Translations under genes and position numbers: made by a program | Shown: positions 45,281 to 53,374 of the stretch, piece by piece | Numbering within the stretch: the stretch's first letter is position 1 | Layout: each line of letters starts with the position of its first letter | Notes under the pieces: generated by a model | The model's database searches: none | Seen by the model: the letters and a program-made list of their open reading frames with translations, nothing else | Told to the model about the DNA's origin: nothing | Assembly: GCF_030503855.1 (NCBI RefSeq) | Contig: NZ_CP129971.1 | Location: 2,232,001 to 2,296,000, forward strand | DNA from: Marivirga salinae | GTDB taxonomy: Bacteria > Bacteroidota > Bacteroidia > Cytophagales > Cyclobacteriaceae | Length of the DNA stretch: 64,000 nt | Reading direction: 5' to 3'

Positions 45281-45329
45281 TAACTTCCTACTTCCTACTT
45301 CTAACTTCTGTCTCCCAACTTCTAACTCC
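45281..45329. repeat. Right inverted repeat of the four-helix-bundle cassette
   Basis: Tandem imperfect ACTTCCT/ACTTCTA heptamers followed by CTCCCAACTTCTAACTCC. Exact inverted matches of 12-13 bases to the left copy are present. The outer end touches the asnS stop codon (45329-45331). Confidence 0.6.
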
Positions 45330-46780
45330 TAAAATTCCGCGTTATCCGGTGTCCTAGGGAAAGGAATCACATCCCTAATATTCCCCATTCCAGTCACAAA
45401 AAGCATCAATCTTTCGAAGCCTAAGCCGAAACCACTATGTGGAGCGGTACCGAATTTACGGGTGTCTAAATACCACCATAATTCGTCCTCAGGAATGTCC
45501 ATTTCTCTCATCCTTTGGGTGAGCTTATCTAGTCTTTCCTCTCTTTGAGAACCACCTACAATTTCGCCTATGCCTGGGAATAAAATATCCATGGCACCCA
45601 CCGTTTTATCATCATCATTCTGACGCATGTAGAAGGCTTTGATGTCTTTCGGGTAATCAAATAAAATCACAGGCTTTTTAAAGTGCTTCTCCACTAAGAA
45701 CCTTTCATGTTCCGATTGTAAATCTGCTCCCCATCCTTCAATGATGTAGTTGAATTTCTTCTTTTTATTCGGCTTGCTGTTTCTTAGGATTTCTATAGCA
45801 TCAGTATAGCTTACTTTCTCGAAATCATTGTCCAGAATGAATTGTAATCTTTCCAATAAGCCCATTTCCTGACGCTCATTCTGCGGCTTTTGCTTATCCT
45901 CTTCATCGGCTCTATTCGCTAGGAAATCCAAATCTTCTTTGCAGTTTTCCAAAGCGTATTTCACAACATACTTCAACATTTCTTCTGCCAAGTTCATGTT
46001 GTCATTCAAATCATAGAAAGCCATTTCAGGCTCCACCATCCAGAATTCAGCTAAATGACGGGTAGTATTAGAGTTTTCAGCTCTGAAAGTTGGTCCGAAT
46101 GTATAAATTTCGCCTAAAGCCATTGCACTTAATTCGCCTTCCAGCTGACCAGAAACCGTTAAATTGGTTTCTTTACCGAAGAAATCTTGCTTATAATCCA
46201 CTTTTCCATCATCCGTCATTGGAATTTTGTCCAAATCGAAATTAGTAACATGGAATGTTTCTCCTGCACCTTCAGCATCATTGGCTGTTATGATTGGTGT
46301 ATGTAAATTATAAAATCCTTTTTCATGGAAGAATTGATGAATAGCAAAAGCCATTGCATGACGAATTCTAAAAACTGCACTAAAAGTACTGCTTCTCATT
46401 CTGAGGTGAGCTTTCTCCCTCATGAATTCCATGGAATGCTTTTTAGGTTGCAATGGATATTTTTCAGGATCAGCTTTTCCTAATACCTCAATATTTTCAG
46501 CTAAAATTTCAACAGATTGACCTGCTCCTTGAGAAGCCACTACTTTTCCTACCACACTAATTGCAGCTCCTGTGGTAATATCTTTTATAATATTTTCAGA
46601 AATAACCTCCGGATCGGCTACAATTTGAATGTTATTGATAGTGGAACCATCATTAAGCGCAATAAAAAAAACAGGCTTTCCACCTCTTTTTGTTCTTACC
46701 CATCCTTTTACATTTGCTTGTTGTTCAGTAGCTTCGCTAGATAATAGTTTCTTGATTTTAATTCTTGCCGGAACAGTCAT
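45329..46780 (-). CDS. asnS: Asparagine--tRNA ligase
   Basis: A 483-aa class II aminoacyl-tRNA synthetase. The N-terminal OB-fold anticodon-binding domain (about 18-110, [22 protein letters not shown]) precedes the catalytic domain with motif 2 [21 protein letters not shown] and motif 3 [15 protein letters not shown]. The insert [17 protein letters not shown] and the [15 protein letters not shown] block separate AsnRS from AspRS. Full length. It directly abuts the right inverted repeat of the four-helix-bundle cassette. Confidence 0.97.
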   Translation of the reverse strand: MTVPARIKIKKLLSSEATEQQANVKGWVRTKRGGKPVFFIALNDGSTINNIQIVADPEVISENIIKDITTGAAISVVGKVVASQGAGQSVEILAENIEVLGKADPEKYPLQPKKHSMEFMREKAHLRMRSSTFSAVFRIRHAMAFAIHQFFHEKGFYNLHTPIITANDAEGAGETFHVTNFDLDKIPMTDDGKVDYKQDFFGKETNLTVSGQLEGELSAMALGEIYTFGPTFRAENSNTTRHLAEFWMVEPEMAFYDLNDNMNLAEEMLKYVVKYALENCKEDLDFLANRADEEDKQKPQNERQEMGLLERLQFILDNDFEKVSYTDAIEILRNSKPNKKKKFNYIIEGWGADLQSEHERFLVEKHFKKPVILFDYPKDIKAFYMRQNDDDKTVGAMDILFPGIGEIVGGSQREERLDKLTQRMREMDIPEDELWWYLDTRKFGTAPHSGFGLGFERLMLFVTGMGNIRDVIPFPRTPDNAEF

Positions 46781-46948
46781 AAAATTATTGCGTTTATAAA
46801 TGATAAAATTTAATCTGCCAAAATTCGATATTATTGGCTTTTTATCAAAGATATAATGTGCATATAATTGATTTTTTAATGCTTAATTCCAGAATTTAAA
46901 ATAAATTTGAATTAAGAACATTGGCACAATTTTTAGTGAAATAGATTT

Positions 46949-48382
46949 ATGCAAAAATTAGTACTCTCACAATCATTAGGACAAAGGTTGTCTCCTCAGC
47001 AAATTCAGTTTATAAAACTGTTACAAGTGCCTACTGCTGAGTTAGATACTAGAATTGAAGAAGAATTGGAAATAAATCCGGCTCTGGAAGAAGGAAAAGA
47101 AGAGCCAGAAGAGGATAATTATGAAGAGGATTATGAGGAAGATGCAACCGATGATGATTTTGATATAGAAGATTACCTCCATGATGATGAAGCCGGCTAT
47201 AAAATGCAGGGTGATGGAAACAGTCAGGAGGAAGAAAAGGAGATGCCAATTGCCATGGGCACTACTTTGAATGACCAATTGATGACTCAATTGGGTTTTC
47301 TAGGCTTGGATAAGCATCAATATAAAATAGGAAAACAATTAATCGGAAGTATTGAAAGTGATGGCTATATCCGTAGAGAAATTAATGCTATTGTCAATGA
47401 CTTGGCATTTTCACAAAATGTAAACACCGATGAAGATGAGATTGAAAGTGTATTGACCAAAATTCAGGATTTTGATCCAGCCGGAATAGCAGCTCGCAAT
47501 TTAGAGGAATGTCTTTTACTGCAGTTAGAAAGAAAACTAGACCAATCAGAAGCTGTAAAATTAGCTTATCAAATTATTGATGAATGTTTTGAGGAGTTTT
47601 CTAAAAAGCATTATGAAAAAATAGTGAAGAAACTCAATATTGAGGATGAGTCATTATTTAAAGATGCCATCGATACTATTAAGCGCTTAAATCCTAAACC
47701 GGGTGGCTCTGGCTCGGGCGCTGTAAAAACACAATTTTTAATGCCTGATTTTATTCTGACTAATCAGAATGGAGAAATGGTTATCACCTTAAATTCAAGA
47801 AATGCACCAGATTTAAGGGTAAGTCCATCTTATTCTGAGATGTTGAAAGCCTATGATAAGGGCGATAAAAAGGATAAAAAATTAAAAGAGACTGTAGGTT
47901 TTGTAAAGCAAAAACTAGATGCTGCAAAATGGTTTATTGATGCTATCAAACAGCGTCAATTTACACTTTTGAACACTATGCAGGCAATTTTAGAATATCA
48001 ATATGAATTTTTTAGAGAAGGAGACGAAAGCAAATTGCGTCCGATGATTTTAAAGGATATTGCTGAAAAGATTGATATGGATATTTCTACTGTTTCAAGA
48101 GTGGCGAATAGCAAATCTGTTCAAACAGAATTTGGAATTTATCCTTTGAAATATTTCTTTTCAGAAGGTATAGCTACGGAATCAGGAGAAGATGTAAGCT
48201 CAAGAGAAGTGAAAAATACGTTAAGAGGCTTTATTGATAAGGAGGATAAAAGTAAACCGCTATCAGATGATAAATTAGAAAAACTATTGAAGGAAAAAGG
48301 CTATAAAATTGCCCGAAGAACTGTTGCCAAGTATAGAGAACAGTTGAATATCCCAGTTGCACGTTTAAGAAAAGAGTTATAG
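46949..48382 (+). CDS. rpoN: RNA polymerase sigma-54 factor
   Basis: A 477-aa sigma-54. Region I is QSLGQRLSPQQIQFIKLLQVPTAELDTRIEEELEINPALEE, followed by an Asp/Glu-rich region II. The core-binding region has DFDPAGIAARNLEECLLLQL. The HTH DIAEKIDMDISTVSRVANSKSVQT and the C-terminal RpoN box (RRTVAKYREQLNI) are intact. It directs transcription from -24/-12 promoters with enhancer-binding proteins, none of which is encoded nearby. The stop TAG shares its G with the GTG start of the next gene. Confidence 0.97.
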   Translation: MQKLVLSQSLGQRLSPQQIQFIKLLQVPTAELDTRIEEELEINPALEEGKEEPEEDNYEEDYEEDATDDDFDIEDYLHDDEAGYKMQGDGNSQEEEKEMPIAMGTTLNDQLMTQLGFLGLDKHQYKIGKQLIGSIESDGYIRREINAIVNDLAFSQNVNTDEDEIESVLTKIQDFDPAGIAARNLEECLLLQLERKLDQSEAVKLAYQIIDECFEEFSKKHYEKIVKKLNIEDESLFKDAIDTIKRLNPKPGGSGSGAVKTQFLMPDFILTNQNGEMVITLNSRNAPDLRVSPSYSEMLKAYDKGDKKDKKLKETVGFVKQKLDAAKWFIDAIKQRQFTLLNTMQAILEYQYEFFREGDESKLRPMILKDIAEKIDMDISTVSRVANSKSVQTEFGIYPLKYFFSEGIATESGEDVSSREVKNTLRGFIDKEDKSKPLSDDKLEKLLKEKGYKIARRTVAKYREQLNIPVARLRKEL

Positions 48383-48999
48383 TGAATAAATTCTGGGCGC
48401 ATTTCATATCAGTAGTTTTTCAACCTTTGCTTATTCCAAGTTATATTTTTTTAGGGATTTTATTTATGCTTCCCTATAGTTTAAACATGACTGGGGATTT
48501 GGCTTGGAGATTTATGTCCATGATTTTCATGACTACTTTTCTTATCCCTTTAATGGGAATTTTACTCCTAAAATTTACCCGAAATATCACTAATTTGAAT
48601 ATGGAAGACAGAAAAGAAAGAGTCTTTCCATTTCTATTTAATGCCATTTTTTATGGAGCTACCACTTACCTTTTCTGGGAAAAATTCCGTTTTCCGAATT
48701 TGGTAACAGTTATTTTATTGTCTGTTACAATCAGCATCGTTATTTTAACCGTAATCACCATTTGGTGGAAAGTAAGTGCACATGCCATTGCTATTGCAGG
48801 TGCCACAGGAATATATCTTGCATTGCTATTAAAAGCTGAGCCTTCAGATTTTTATTATGCTGTAGCTATATGTTTTTTATTTTGCGGATTGGTCGGTAGT
48901 GCAAGATTAAAATTAGAGGCTCATGATTCCAAGCAAGTTTGGATTGGTTTCCTTGTTGGGTTTTTTGTAAATTTCCTCACAATTTTGATATTTAATTAA
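48382..48999 (+). CDS. PAP2-like membrane protein
   Basis: A 205-aa protein with about six membrane helices. The segment KVSAHAIAIAGATG matches PAP2 motif 2 (S-x-H), and ARLKLEAHDSKQVWIGFLVG matches motif 3 (R-x5-H-x-x-x-x-W-x-G), but the first lysine/RP motif survives only as KERVFPF. It could be a lipid or undecaprenyl phosphatase, or a degenerate relative. GTG start, coupled to the rpoN stop by one base. Confidence 0.6.
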   Translation: MNKFWAHFISVVFQPLLIPSYIFLGILFMLPYSLNMTGDLAWRFMSMIFMTTFLIPLMGILLLKFTRNITNLNMEDRKERVFPFLFNAIFYGATTYLFWEKFRFPNLVTVILLSVTISIVILTVITIWWKVSAHAIAIAGATGIYLALLLKAEPSDFYYAVAICFLFCGLVGSARLKLEAHDSKQVWIGFLVGFFVNFLTILIFN

Positions 49000-49066
49000 A
49001 TTGAGCCAATTAGGCCGTTACACAATAGAAATTAATTATTAGATTCCATATAAAGAAAAATAAATA

Positions 49067-49846
49067 ATGTACGAGTTTTTAAAATATGAACTTCACGATG
49101 GTGTTTGTACCATCACTTTTAATCGCCCAGATTTTTATAATGCTTTTAATGACGGCATCAGTTATGAATTTCAAGATGCATTGAAATCAGCTGGAAAAGA
49201 TTCTGAAGTAAGAGTTGTAGTGATAACAGGAGAGGGGAAAGCCTTTTCTTCCGGTCAGGATTTGAAATCTGCTCGTGATGAGGATGATAAGATGTTTTAT
49301 AACTCATTGGAGAAAAGATACAATCCGATCATCAGGGCAATGCGAAAGTTGCCAAAACCCATTATCGCCAGATTAAATGGAGTTGCGGCAGGAGCAGGAT
49401 GTTCTTTAGCATTGGCTGCCGATATGATAATTGCTGCAGAATCTTCTAAAATGATTGAAGTTTTTATCAATATAGGGTTAGTTCCCGATTCTGGCTCTTC
49501 TTTCTTCCTACCGAATTTAGTAGGTTATCAAAAGGCATTTGAACTATGCGCTATGGGTACAAAAATCACAGCTCAGGAAGCCTATGAGTTAGGAATTGTG
49601 AATAAAGTAGTGAAAGATGATGAGTTAGATGCAGCTGTAAAATCTTATACGGATTATTTTGCAAAAGCGCCAACAAAATCAATTGGCATGATTAAGAAAA
49701 TGTTGAACAAAGCTGCTACTTCTACTTTAGATGATATGTTGGAATATGAAAAATATTCACAGCAGATTGCTGGAACTTCAGAAGATTACAAAGAAGGAAA
49801 ACAAGCCTTTTTAGAGAAGCGTAAGCCAGAGTTTAAAGGAGAATAG
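49067..49846 (+). CDS. Enoyl-CoA hydratase/isomerase family protein (PaaG-like)
   Basis: A 259-aa crotonase-fold enzyme. The oxyanion-hole motifs are GEGKAFSSGQDL and LNGVAAGAGCSLALAADM; the C-terminal helix is complete. The Asp in VFINIGLVPDSGSSFFLP is at the position used by ring-isomerases such as PaaG (1,2-epoxyphenylacetyl-CoA isomerase) rather than the second Glu of standard hydratases. That favours an isomerase. Isolated from other fatty-acid or phenylacetate genes, so the pathway is not clear. Confidence 0.87.
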   Translation: MYEFLKYELHDGVCTITFNRPDFYNAFNDGISYEFQDALKSAGKDSEVRVVVITGEGKAFSSGQDLKSARDEDDKMFYNSLEKRYNPIIRAMRKLPKPIIARLNGVAAGAGCSLALAADMIIAAESSKMIEVFINIGLVPDSGSSFFLPNLVGYQKAFELCAMGTKITAQEAYELGIVNKVVKDDELDAAVKSYTDYFAKAPTKSIGMIKKMLNKAATSTLDDMLEYEKYSQQIAGTSEDYKEGKQAFLEKRKPEFKGE

Positions 49847-49895
49847 AAAAGGATAATAATAAAAAATATTCCGATACCTAGGATTGGGAATAAAT

Positions 49896-49933
49896 AAAAA
49901 GACCACTTAAGAATTTTCTTAAGTGGTCTTTTT
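49896..49933. terminator. Bidirectional intrinsic terminator
   Basis: AAAAAGACCACTTAAG (49896-49911) pairs with CTTAAGTGGTCTTTTT (49918-49933), a 16-bp perfect stem with a 6-base loop. It lies between the converging enoyl-CoA hydratase and outer-membrane barrel genes. Confidence 0.9.
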
Positions 49934-49954
49934 ATACCTATTGAATTTAATTTT

Positions 49955-50719
49955 TTAGAAAAGGTTGAAACTCAACCCAAATCTATATGGAGTAGTTTGG
50001 GTAAACTCATCATTTGAATTGAGAGGTCCTCTTCCAGGGTTAAATAATTCTGAGAAATCGTATTGGAAATATGCGCCAAAGCCAGCGATGCCAACTCTAA
50101 AATGAGCACCATATCTAAATTGATTCAGCTCGAAATCTTCTTTTCTCTTAATTTTTTTAGTCTCTTCATTTTCCACATATTTAATTTTGGTTTTACCAGA
50201 AACTAAATAGCCAATACTACCACCAGCGGCTAAGAAAAATCCTCCGTCATCAATTTTATTCTTATTAAAGTAGTATCTGAATTCGAGTGGAATATTAATA
50301 TAATTTGTTTCGAATTTTGATTTTTCCACAACCCCATTTCCAATCATATTAGCCCCAATGGAATCGATCATGATAACCTGGCCTTCAGTAGAAGGGTTAG
50401 AACCATAATTTAAAGTTAAACTAGTGTCGTTTGCAAATGCGTATTTATCAAAAGAAAAATTAAACCCACCATTAAAAGTGAAGTTTGAATTCCCAACTTG
50501 GATAGGATACATATACCCTATTTTAAATGAATTATTTCCAAGGGGCCTAAGATCTAAGGCTTCAACATCATTATTACTTAACATATTTAAGCCAAATGAT
50601 AAGGTTAAATCACCTTTTAAATCTGGTCTGGGACCAAATGTATTTTTTTCTTCTAAATTCTGAGCCTGAATGGATATTGTGGTAGTCAATAATACAAATG
50701 CTACGAATAGTTTTTTCAT
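49955..50719 (-). CDS. Outer-membrane beta-barrel protein, unrecognised family
   Basis: A 254-residue protein from the inner ATG (complement of 50717-50719), which gives a proper signal peptide MKKLFVAFVLLTTTISIQAQ. The longer reading frame to 50791 would put 24 non-signal residues before it. The body has alternating strands (TLSFGLNMLS, FTFNGGFNFSFDK, INIPLEFRYYF, GGFFLAAGGSIGYLVSG), and ends in the aromatic strand PYRFGLSFNLF, typical of PorT/OmpA-like barrels of Bacteroidota. The function is not known. Confidence 0.8.
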   Translation of the reverse strand: MKKLFVAFVLLTTTISIQAQNLEEKNTFGPRPDLKGDLTLSFGLNMLSNNDVEALDLRPLGNNSFKIGYMYPIQVGNSNFTFNGGFNFSFDKYAFANDTSLTLNYGSNPSTEGQVIMIDSIGANMIGNGVVEKSKFETNYINIPLEFRYYFNKNKIDDGGFFLAAGGSIGYLVSGKTKIKYVENEETKKIKRKEDFELNQFRYGAHFRVGIAGFGAYFQYDFSELFNPGRGPLNSNDEFTQTTPYRFGLSFNLF

Positions 50720-50814
50720 TGGTGTTATTTTGAATTTTACTTTCGGGTGACAAAGATAGTGTTTTATGTAGAGGATAAATAAATAATTCATTTTTCTTAT
50801 AAGAAATAATTATT

Positions 50815-50822
50815 TACCTTTG
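50815..50822 (+). promoter_or_regulatory. -7 promoter element upstream of tRNA-Arg
   Basis: TACCTTTG matches TAnnTTTG and lies 75 bases before the tRNA on the same strand. It has no clear TTG at -33; transcription would include a leader of about 65 bases. Confidence 0.4.
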
Positions 50823-50897
50823 CACACTCATTTACAAACGCAGTGAATGATTTCATATTGTTTCTACAATTATAAAACAGTTTGAAAATTTTAAAAT

Positions 50898-50971
50898 GGC
50901 CTTGTAGCTCAACTGAATAGAGCACCTGATTACGGCTCAGGAGGTTCCAAGTTTGAATCTTGGCAAGGTCA
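50898..50971 (+). tRNA. tRNA-Arg (anticodon ACG)
   Basis: A 74-nt cloverleaf. The acceptor stem GGCCTTG pairs with CAAGGTC (one G-T), the anticodon stem CCTGA/TCAGG encloses TTACGGC with anticodon ACG, and the T-arm is TTCCAAGTTTGAATCTTGG. CCA is not encoded. The A34 would be deaminated to inosine to read CGU, CGC and CGA. A terminator follows 7 bases later. Confidence 0.95.
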
Positions 50972-50978
50972 CTTATTT

Positions 50979-51009
50979 AAACCCATTCAAAAGCGAATGG
51001 GTTTTTTTG
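50979..51009 (+). terminator. tRNA-Arg terminator
   Basis: AAACCCATTC (50979-50988) pairs with GAATGGGTTT (50995-51004) around a six-base loop, followed by a T run. It is close to the tRNA 3' end. Confidence 0.9.
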
Positions 51010-51085
51010 TTTAAGTTTAATTAAGAACTTTTGTAACGAAATGAGTATAAATATTCGAAGGCGAATTTATACCAACCGAAGGATG

Positions 51086-51105
51086 CCTGCCTGCCGGCAG
51101 GCAGG
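51086..51105. repeat. 20-base perfect GC-rich palindrome (REP-like)
   Basis: CCTGCCTGCC followed by GGCAGGCAGG, a perfect palindrome of 90% G+C nested in AT-rich DNA. Flanks carry related pieces: TATAAATATTCG...CGAATTTATA on the left and AATATTTATCGCGAATTC on the right. It lies between the tRNA terminator and the TlpA-like gene. No T run, so it is not a terminator. Confidence 0.65.
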
Positions 51106-51153
51106 AATATTTATCGCGAATTCCATGCGACCGTTGAAAATAAACATATACAT

Positions 51154-51813
51154 ATGAAATATTTATTCATATCTCTTCTTTTTATCTTTTTCTCCTGTTC
51201 TAGCCCTGAAAAGGATGAGTATACTTTAAAACTTGAGAGTTTTATTGAAGCATCTCAACATATATATAATGATCAAGCGGATGAATTATTGGAGTATTCA
51301 GACATATCTGCCTTTACAGATTCTATTATAGGAACTTCCATGGGTAATTATCAATTTCAAGATTATTATGGGAATGATGTTGATTTATTGACTGATTCAA
51401 AACCAGTCCTTTTGGAGTCGTTTGCTAGTTGGTGTGCACCGTGTATCAGTTCTATTCCTGCTTTAAATCAACTTTCAGAAGACTATCCTGAGGTTCGGTT
51501 TATTATTTTAGCACATGATACTCCTGATAAATTGGAAAAGTATGCAGATCAATTGAATTCTAGAATTCATTTTATTCCATCAGATAGTATTGTAAATGCA
51601 AGTAAAGTGATAAAACTAAAAGTAGGGGGGGTTCAGAGCATTTTTCCATTTCCTACTACTTTCTCTATTGATGCTAAAGGCGTAATTCAAAATGTGATGA
51701 TAGGAGGCCCCAGAGCAGGTACTTTTGGTGGGAGGACCTATACTGAAGAAGAAGTATATGAAACGAATCTGGAAAGATTAGGAAGGGAGCTTGATCATTT
51801 GATTTCTAAATAA
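51154..51813 (+). CDS. TlpA-like thioredoxin-fold lipoprotein
   Basis: A 219-aa lipoprotein with a lipobox ending at C15 (LLFIFFSC). A thioredoxin-fold domain (about 65-215) has the redox motif W93-C94-A-P-C97, then a conserved Pro/FPTTFSIDAKG in place of the cis-Pro loop, and the VMIGG end. It probably reduces disulfides or delivers electrons in the periplasm, for example in cytochrome c maturation. Only a 1-base gap separates it from the convergently read S8 protease. Confidence 0.87.
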   Translation: MKYLFISLLFIFFSCSSPEKDEYTLKLESFIEASQHIYNDQADELLEYSDISAFTDSIIGTSMGNYQFQDYYGNDVDLLTDSKPVLLESFASWCAPCISSIPALNQLSEDYPEVRFIILAHDTPDKLEKYADQLNSRIHFIPSDSIVNASKVIKLKVGGVQSIFPFPTTFSIDAKGVIQNVMIGGPRAGTFGGRTYTEEEVYETNLERLGRELDHLISK

Positions 51814-53298
51814 TCAATTCCAATTCACTTCAAAAAGCAATTTATCTTGAGCAACAACTGTGGTGAATTTTGCTTCATCTACTTTCTCAATTTTTAAGCT
51901 TGTTTGTCCCTCTTCAATTTTGATAGATTCTTGTTCTAAAACATTTCTTGAATCTTCTTTATGGAAAATTACAAACACTTCAATTCCAGCTGGGATTTCT
52001 ATTTCAATATAATCTTGATCAGAATTAATTGATTTGAAAATAGACTTTGGTTTTTCTTGGTTTAAAATTGAGATGATTTTTTCACTGTCAGGCACCCCAT
52101 AACCGATATAGTTGTTAGGATTTTCAGCTAAATGGCTTCCTGATTTTATAATATCCATTACTTCTATATTACTTAAAGTGCTGTCATATTCCCATATACA
52201 TGCCGCTAATCCTGTGATAACTGGAGCCGAAAAAGAAGTGCCATTGGATGCAAAACAAACTACATCTGGTTTTACATAGTCCAGTTTTTCAGGGCCAATT
52301 GAGGAATAATATATTTTGGACCAATCATCAAAACGAACAGCTCCCACTGTTAATATATCTTTTGCATCTGAAGGCAAAGATAGAATTTCCCAATTTTTGT
52401 GTCCATCATTTCCGGCAGCACTTACGATTAACATTCCCTTTTCGGCTGCCATTTGAGCAGTTTTTGTGATTATACTGCTTTTTCCATTCACCTCTTTTTT
52501 GCTATGATTTTCTTTTCTTTTATCATATCCATCAGTATACCCTAAAGAAGAATTGACCAATCTAATTCCCATTTCATGGAACAACTCAATAGCTTCTACC
52601 CAATAATCTTCTTCCAGCCTTCTTTCTCTGATACCGTGATCCGTTCTTGCTAAATACAGGTCCGCGTTTGTAGCCATGCCATATTTAATTGAGGTTCCAT
52701 TGTCCGATCCTGCCATCATTCTTAATACCTGAGTGCCATGATCATCTCCAGAAATCCTTTTACCATAGAATGGATCATTATTCCCTTTTAAGAGATAATC
52801 CTGAAAAAATTTTATTTGCTCATTTTCAATTAAATGCTTTAGTGAAGGTTCTACATTGGCATTCATATATCCACCATCAATCACACCGATCTTTACATTT
52901 TTTCCACTTAATCCCAGGCTGTCAGTTATGAAATGAGCCTTAATTTGTTCTAATGCATAAGAATACTCTATTGTTGTTAGAGTTTCAATTGATAATGATT
53001 GAAGTTTTTTCTGAGGACTAATGCTTTTGACTAAATCATGATTTTTTAAGGTTTGAGCAATTTCTTCCTTTGTGAAAATACTAACCACGGGATTCCACTT
53101 CGATTGGTAGTGGAATTCTATATTTTCTGAATATTTCTTTTTTAAGCTGTCCTTTAAAAGTTCTATTTGTGGGTTTTTTGCATTCAAATAGTCAATATTA
53201 AATTCCATCCAGTACTTCTGTTGTGCTAAAACTGCAATCGAAAGCAGATAAAAAGGGATTAAAAGGAAGATTGTCTTGAAAAAAGCCTGTTTTAACAT
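51814..53298 (-). CDS. S8 family secreted serine peptidase (subtilisin-like)
   Basis: A 494-aa protease with a signal peptide (about 1-25, ending VLAQ), a propeptide-like region (about 26-115) and a catalytic domain with D141 in GVIDGGY, H187 in DDHGTQVLRM and S355 in NGTSFSAPVITG. The oxyanion Asn is present in VSAAGNDGH. After the domain (from about 410) comes a short beta-rich tail; no type IX sorting domain is seen. Acts outside the cytoplasm on proteins. Its stop converges with that of the TlpA-like gene. Confidence 0.93.
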   Translation of the reverse strand: MLKQAFFKTIFLLIPFYLLSIAVLAQQKYWMEFNIDYLNAKNPQIELLKDSLKKKYSENIEFHYQSKWNPVVSIFTKEEIAQTLKNHDLVKSISPQKKLQSLSIETLTTIEYSYALEQIKAHFITDSLGLSGKNVKIGVIDGGYMNANVEPSLKHLIENEQIKFFQDYLLKGNNDPFYGKRISGDDHGTQVLRMMAGSDNGTSIKYGMATNADLYLARTDHGIRERRLEEDYWVEAIELFHEMGIRLVNSSLGYTDGYDKRKENHSKKEVNGKSSIITKTAQMAAEKGMLIVSAAGNDGHKNWEILSLPSDAKDILTVGAVRFDDWSKIYYSSIGPEKLDYVKPDVVCFASNGTSFSAPVITGLAACIWEYDSTLSNIEVMDIIKSGSHLAENPNNYIGYGVPDSEKIISILNQEKPKSIFKSINSDQDYIEIEIPAGIEVFVIFHKEDSRNVLEQESIKIEEGQTSLKIEKVDEAKFTTVVAQDKLLFEVNWN

Positions 53299-53299
53299 G

Positions 53300-53335
53300 T
53301 TGAATGAGATAATAAAATGTAAATTTGAAATTTAC
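53300..53335 (+). promoter_or_regulatory. Promoter of aminopeptidase P with inverted repeat
   Basis: TTG (53300-53302), 17-base spacer, TAAATTTG (53320-53327), a good Bacteroidota promoter 47 bases before the ATG at 53375. The -7 element lies inside the perfect inverted repeat GTAAATTT-G-AAATTTAC (53319-53335), whose other arm would be a weaker -7 box (TAAATTTC) for the divergent S8 protease. Confidence 0.5.
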
Positions 53336-53374
53336 GAAGCTTAAACGATTAATTTGAAATAAATAGTAATTTTT

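Noticed and set aside
46921-46936. TTGGCAC followed by TTTTTAG upstream of rpoN, like a sigma-54 -24/-12 promoter
   Set aside because: The -24 half is good, but the -12 GC is missing (AG instead), so autoregulation by sigma-54 is not supported.
51625-51631. G7 run inside the TlpA-like gene as a phase-variation tract
   Set aside because: Short, encodes ordinary Val-Gly-Gly-Val in frame, and no sign of slippage.
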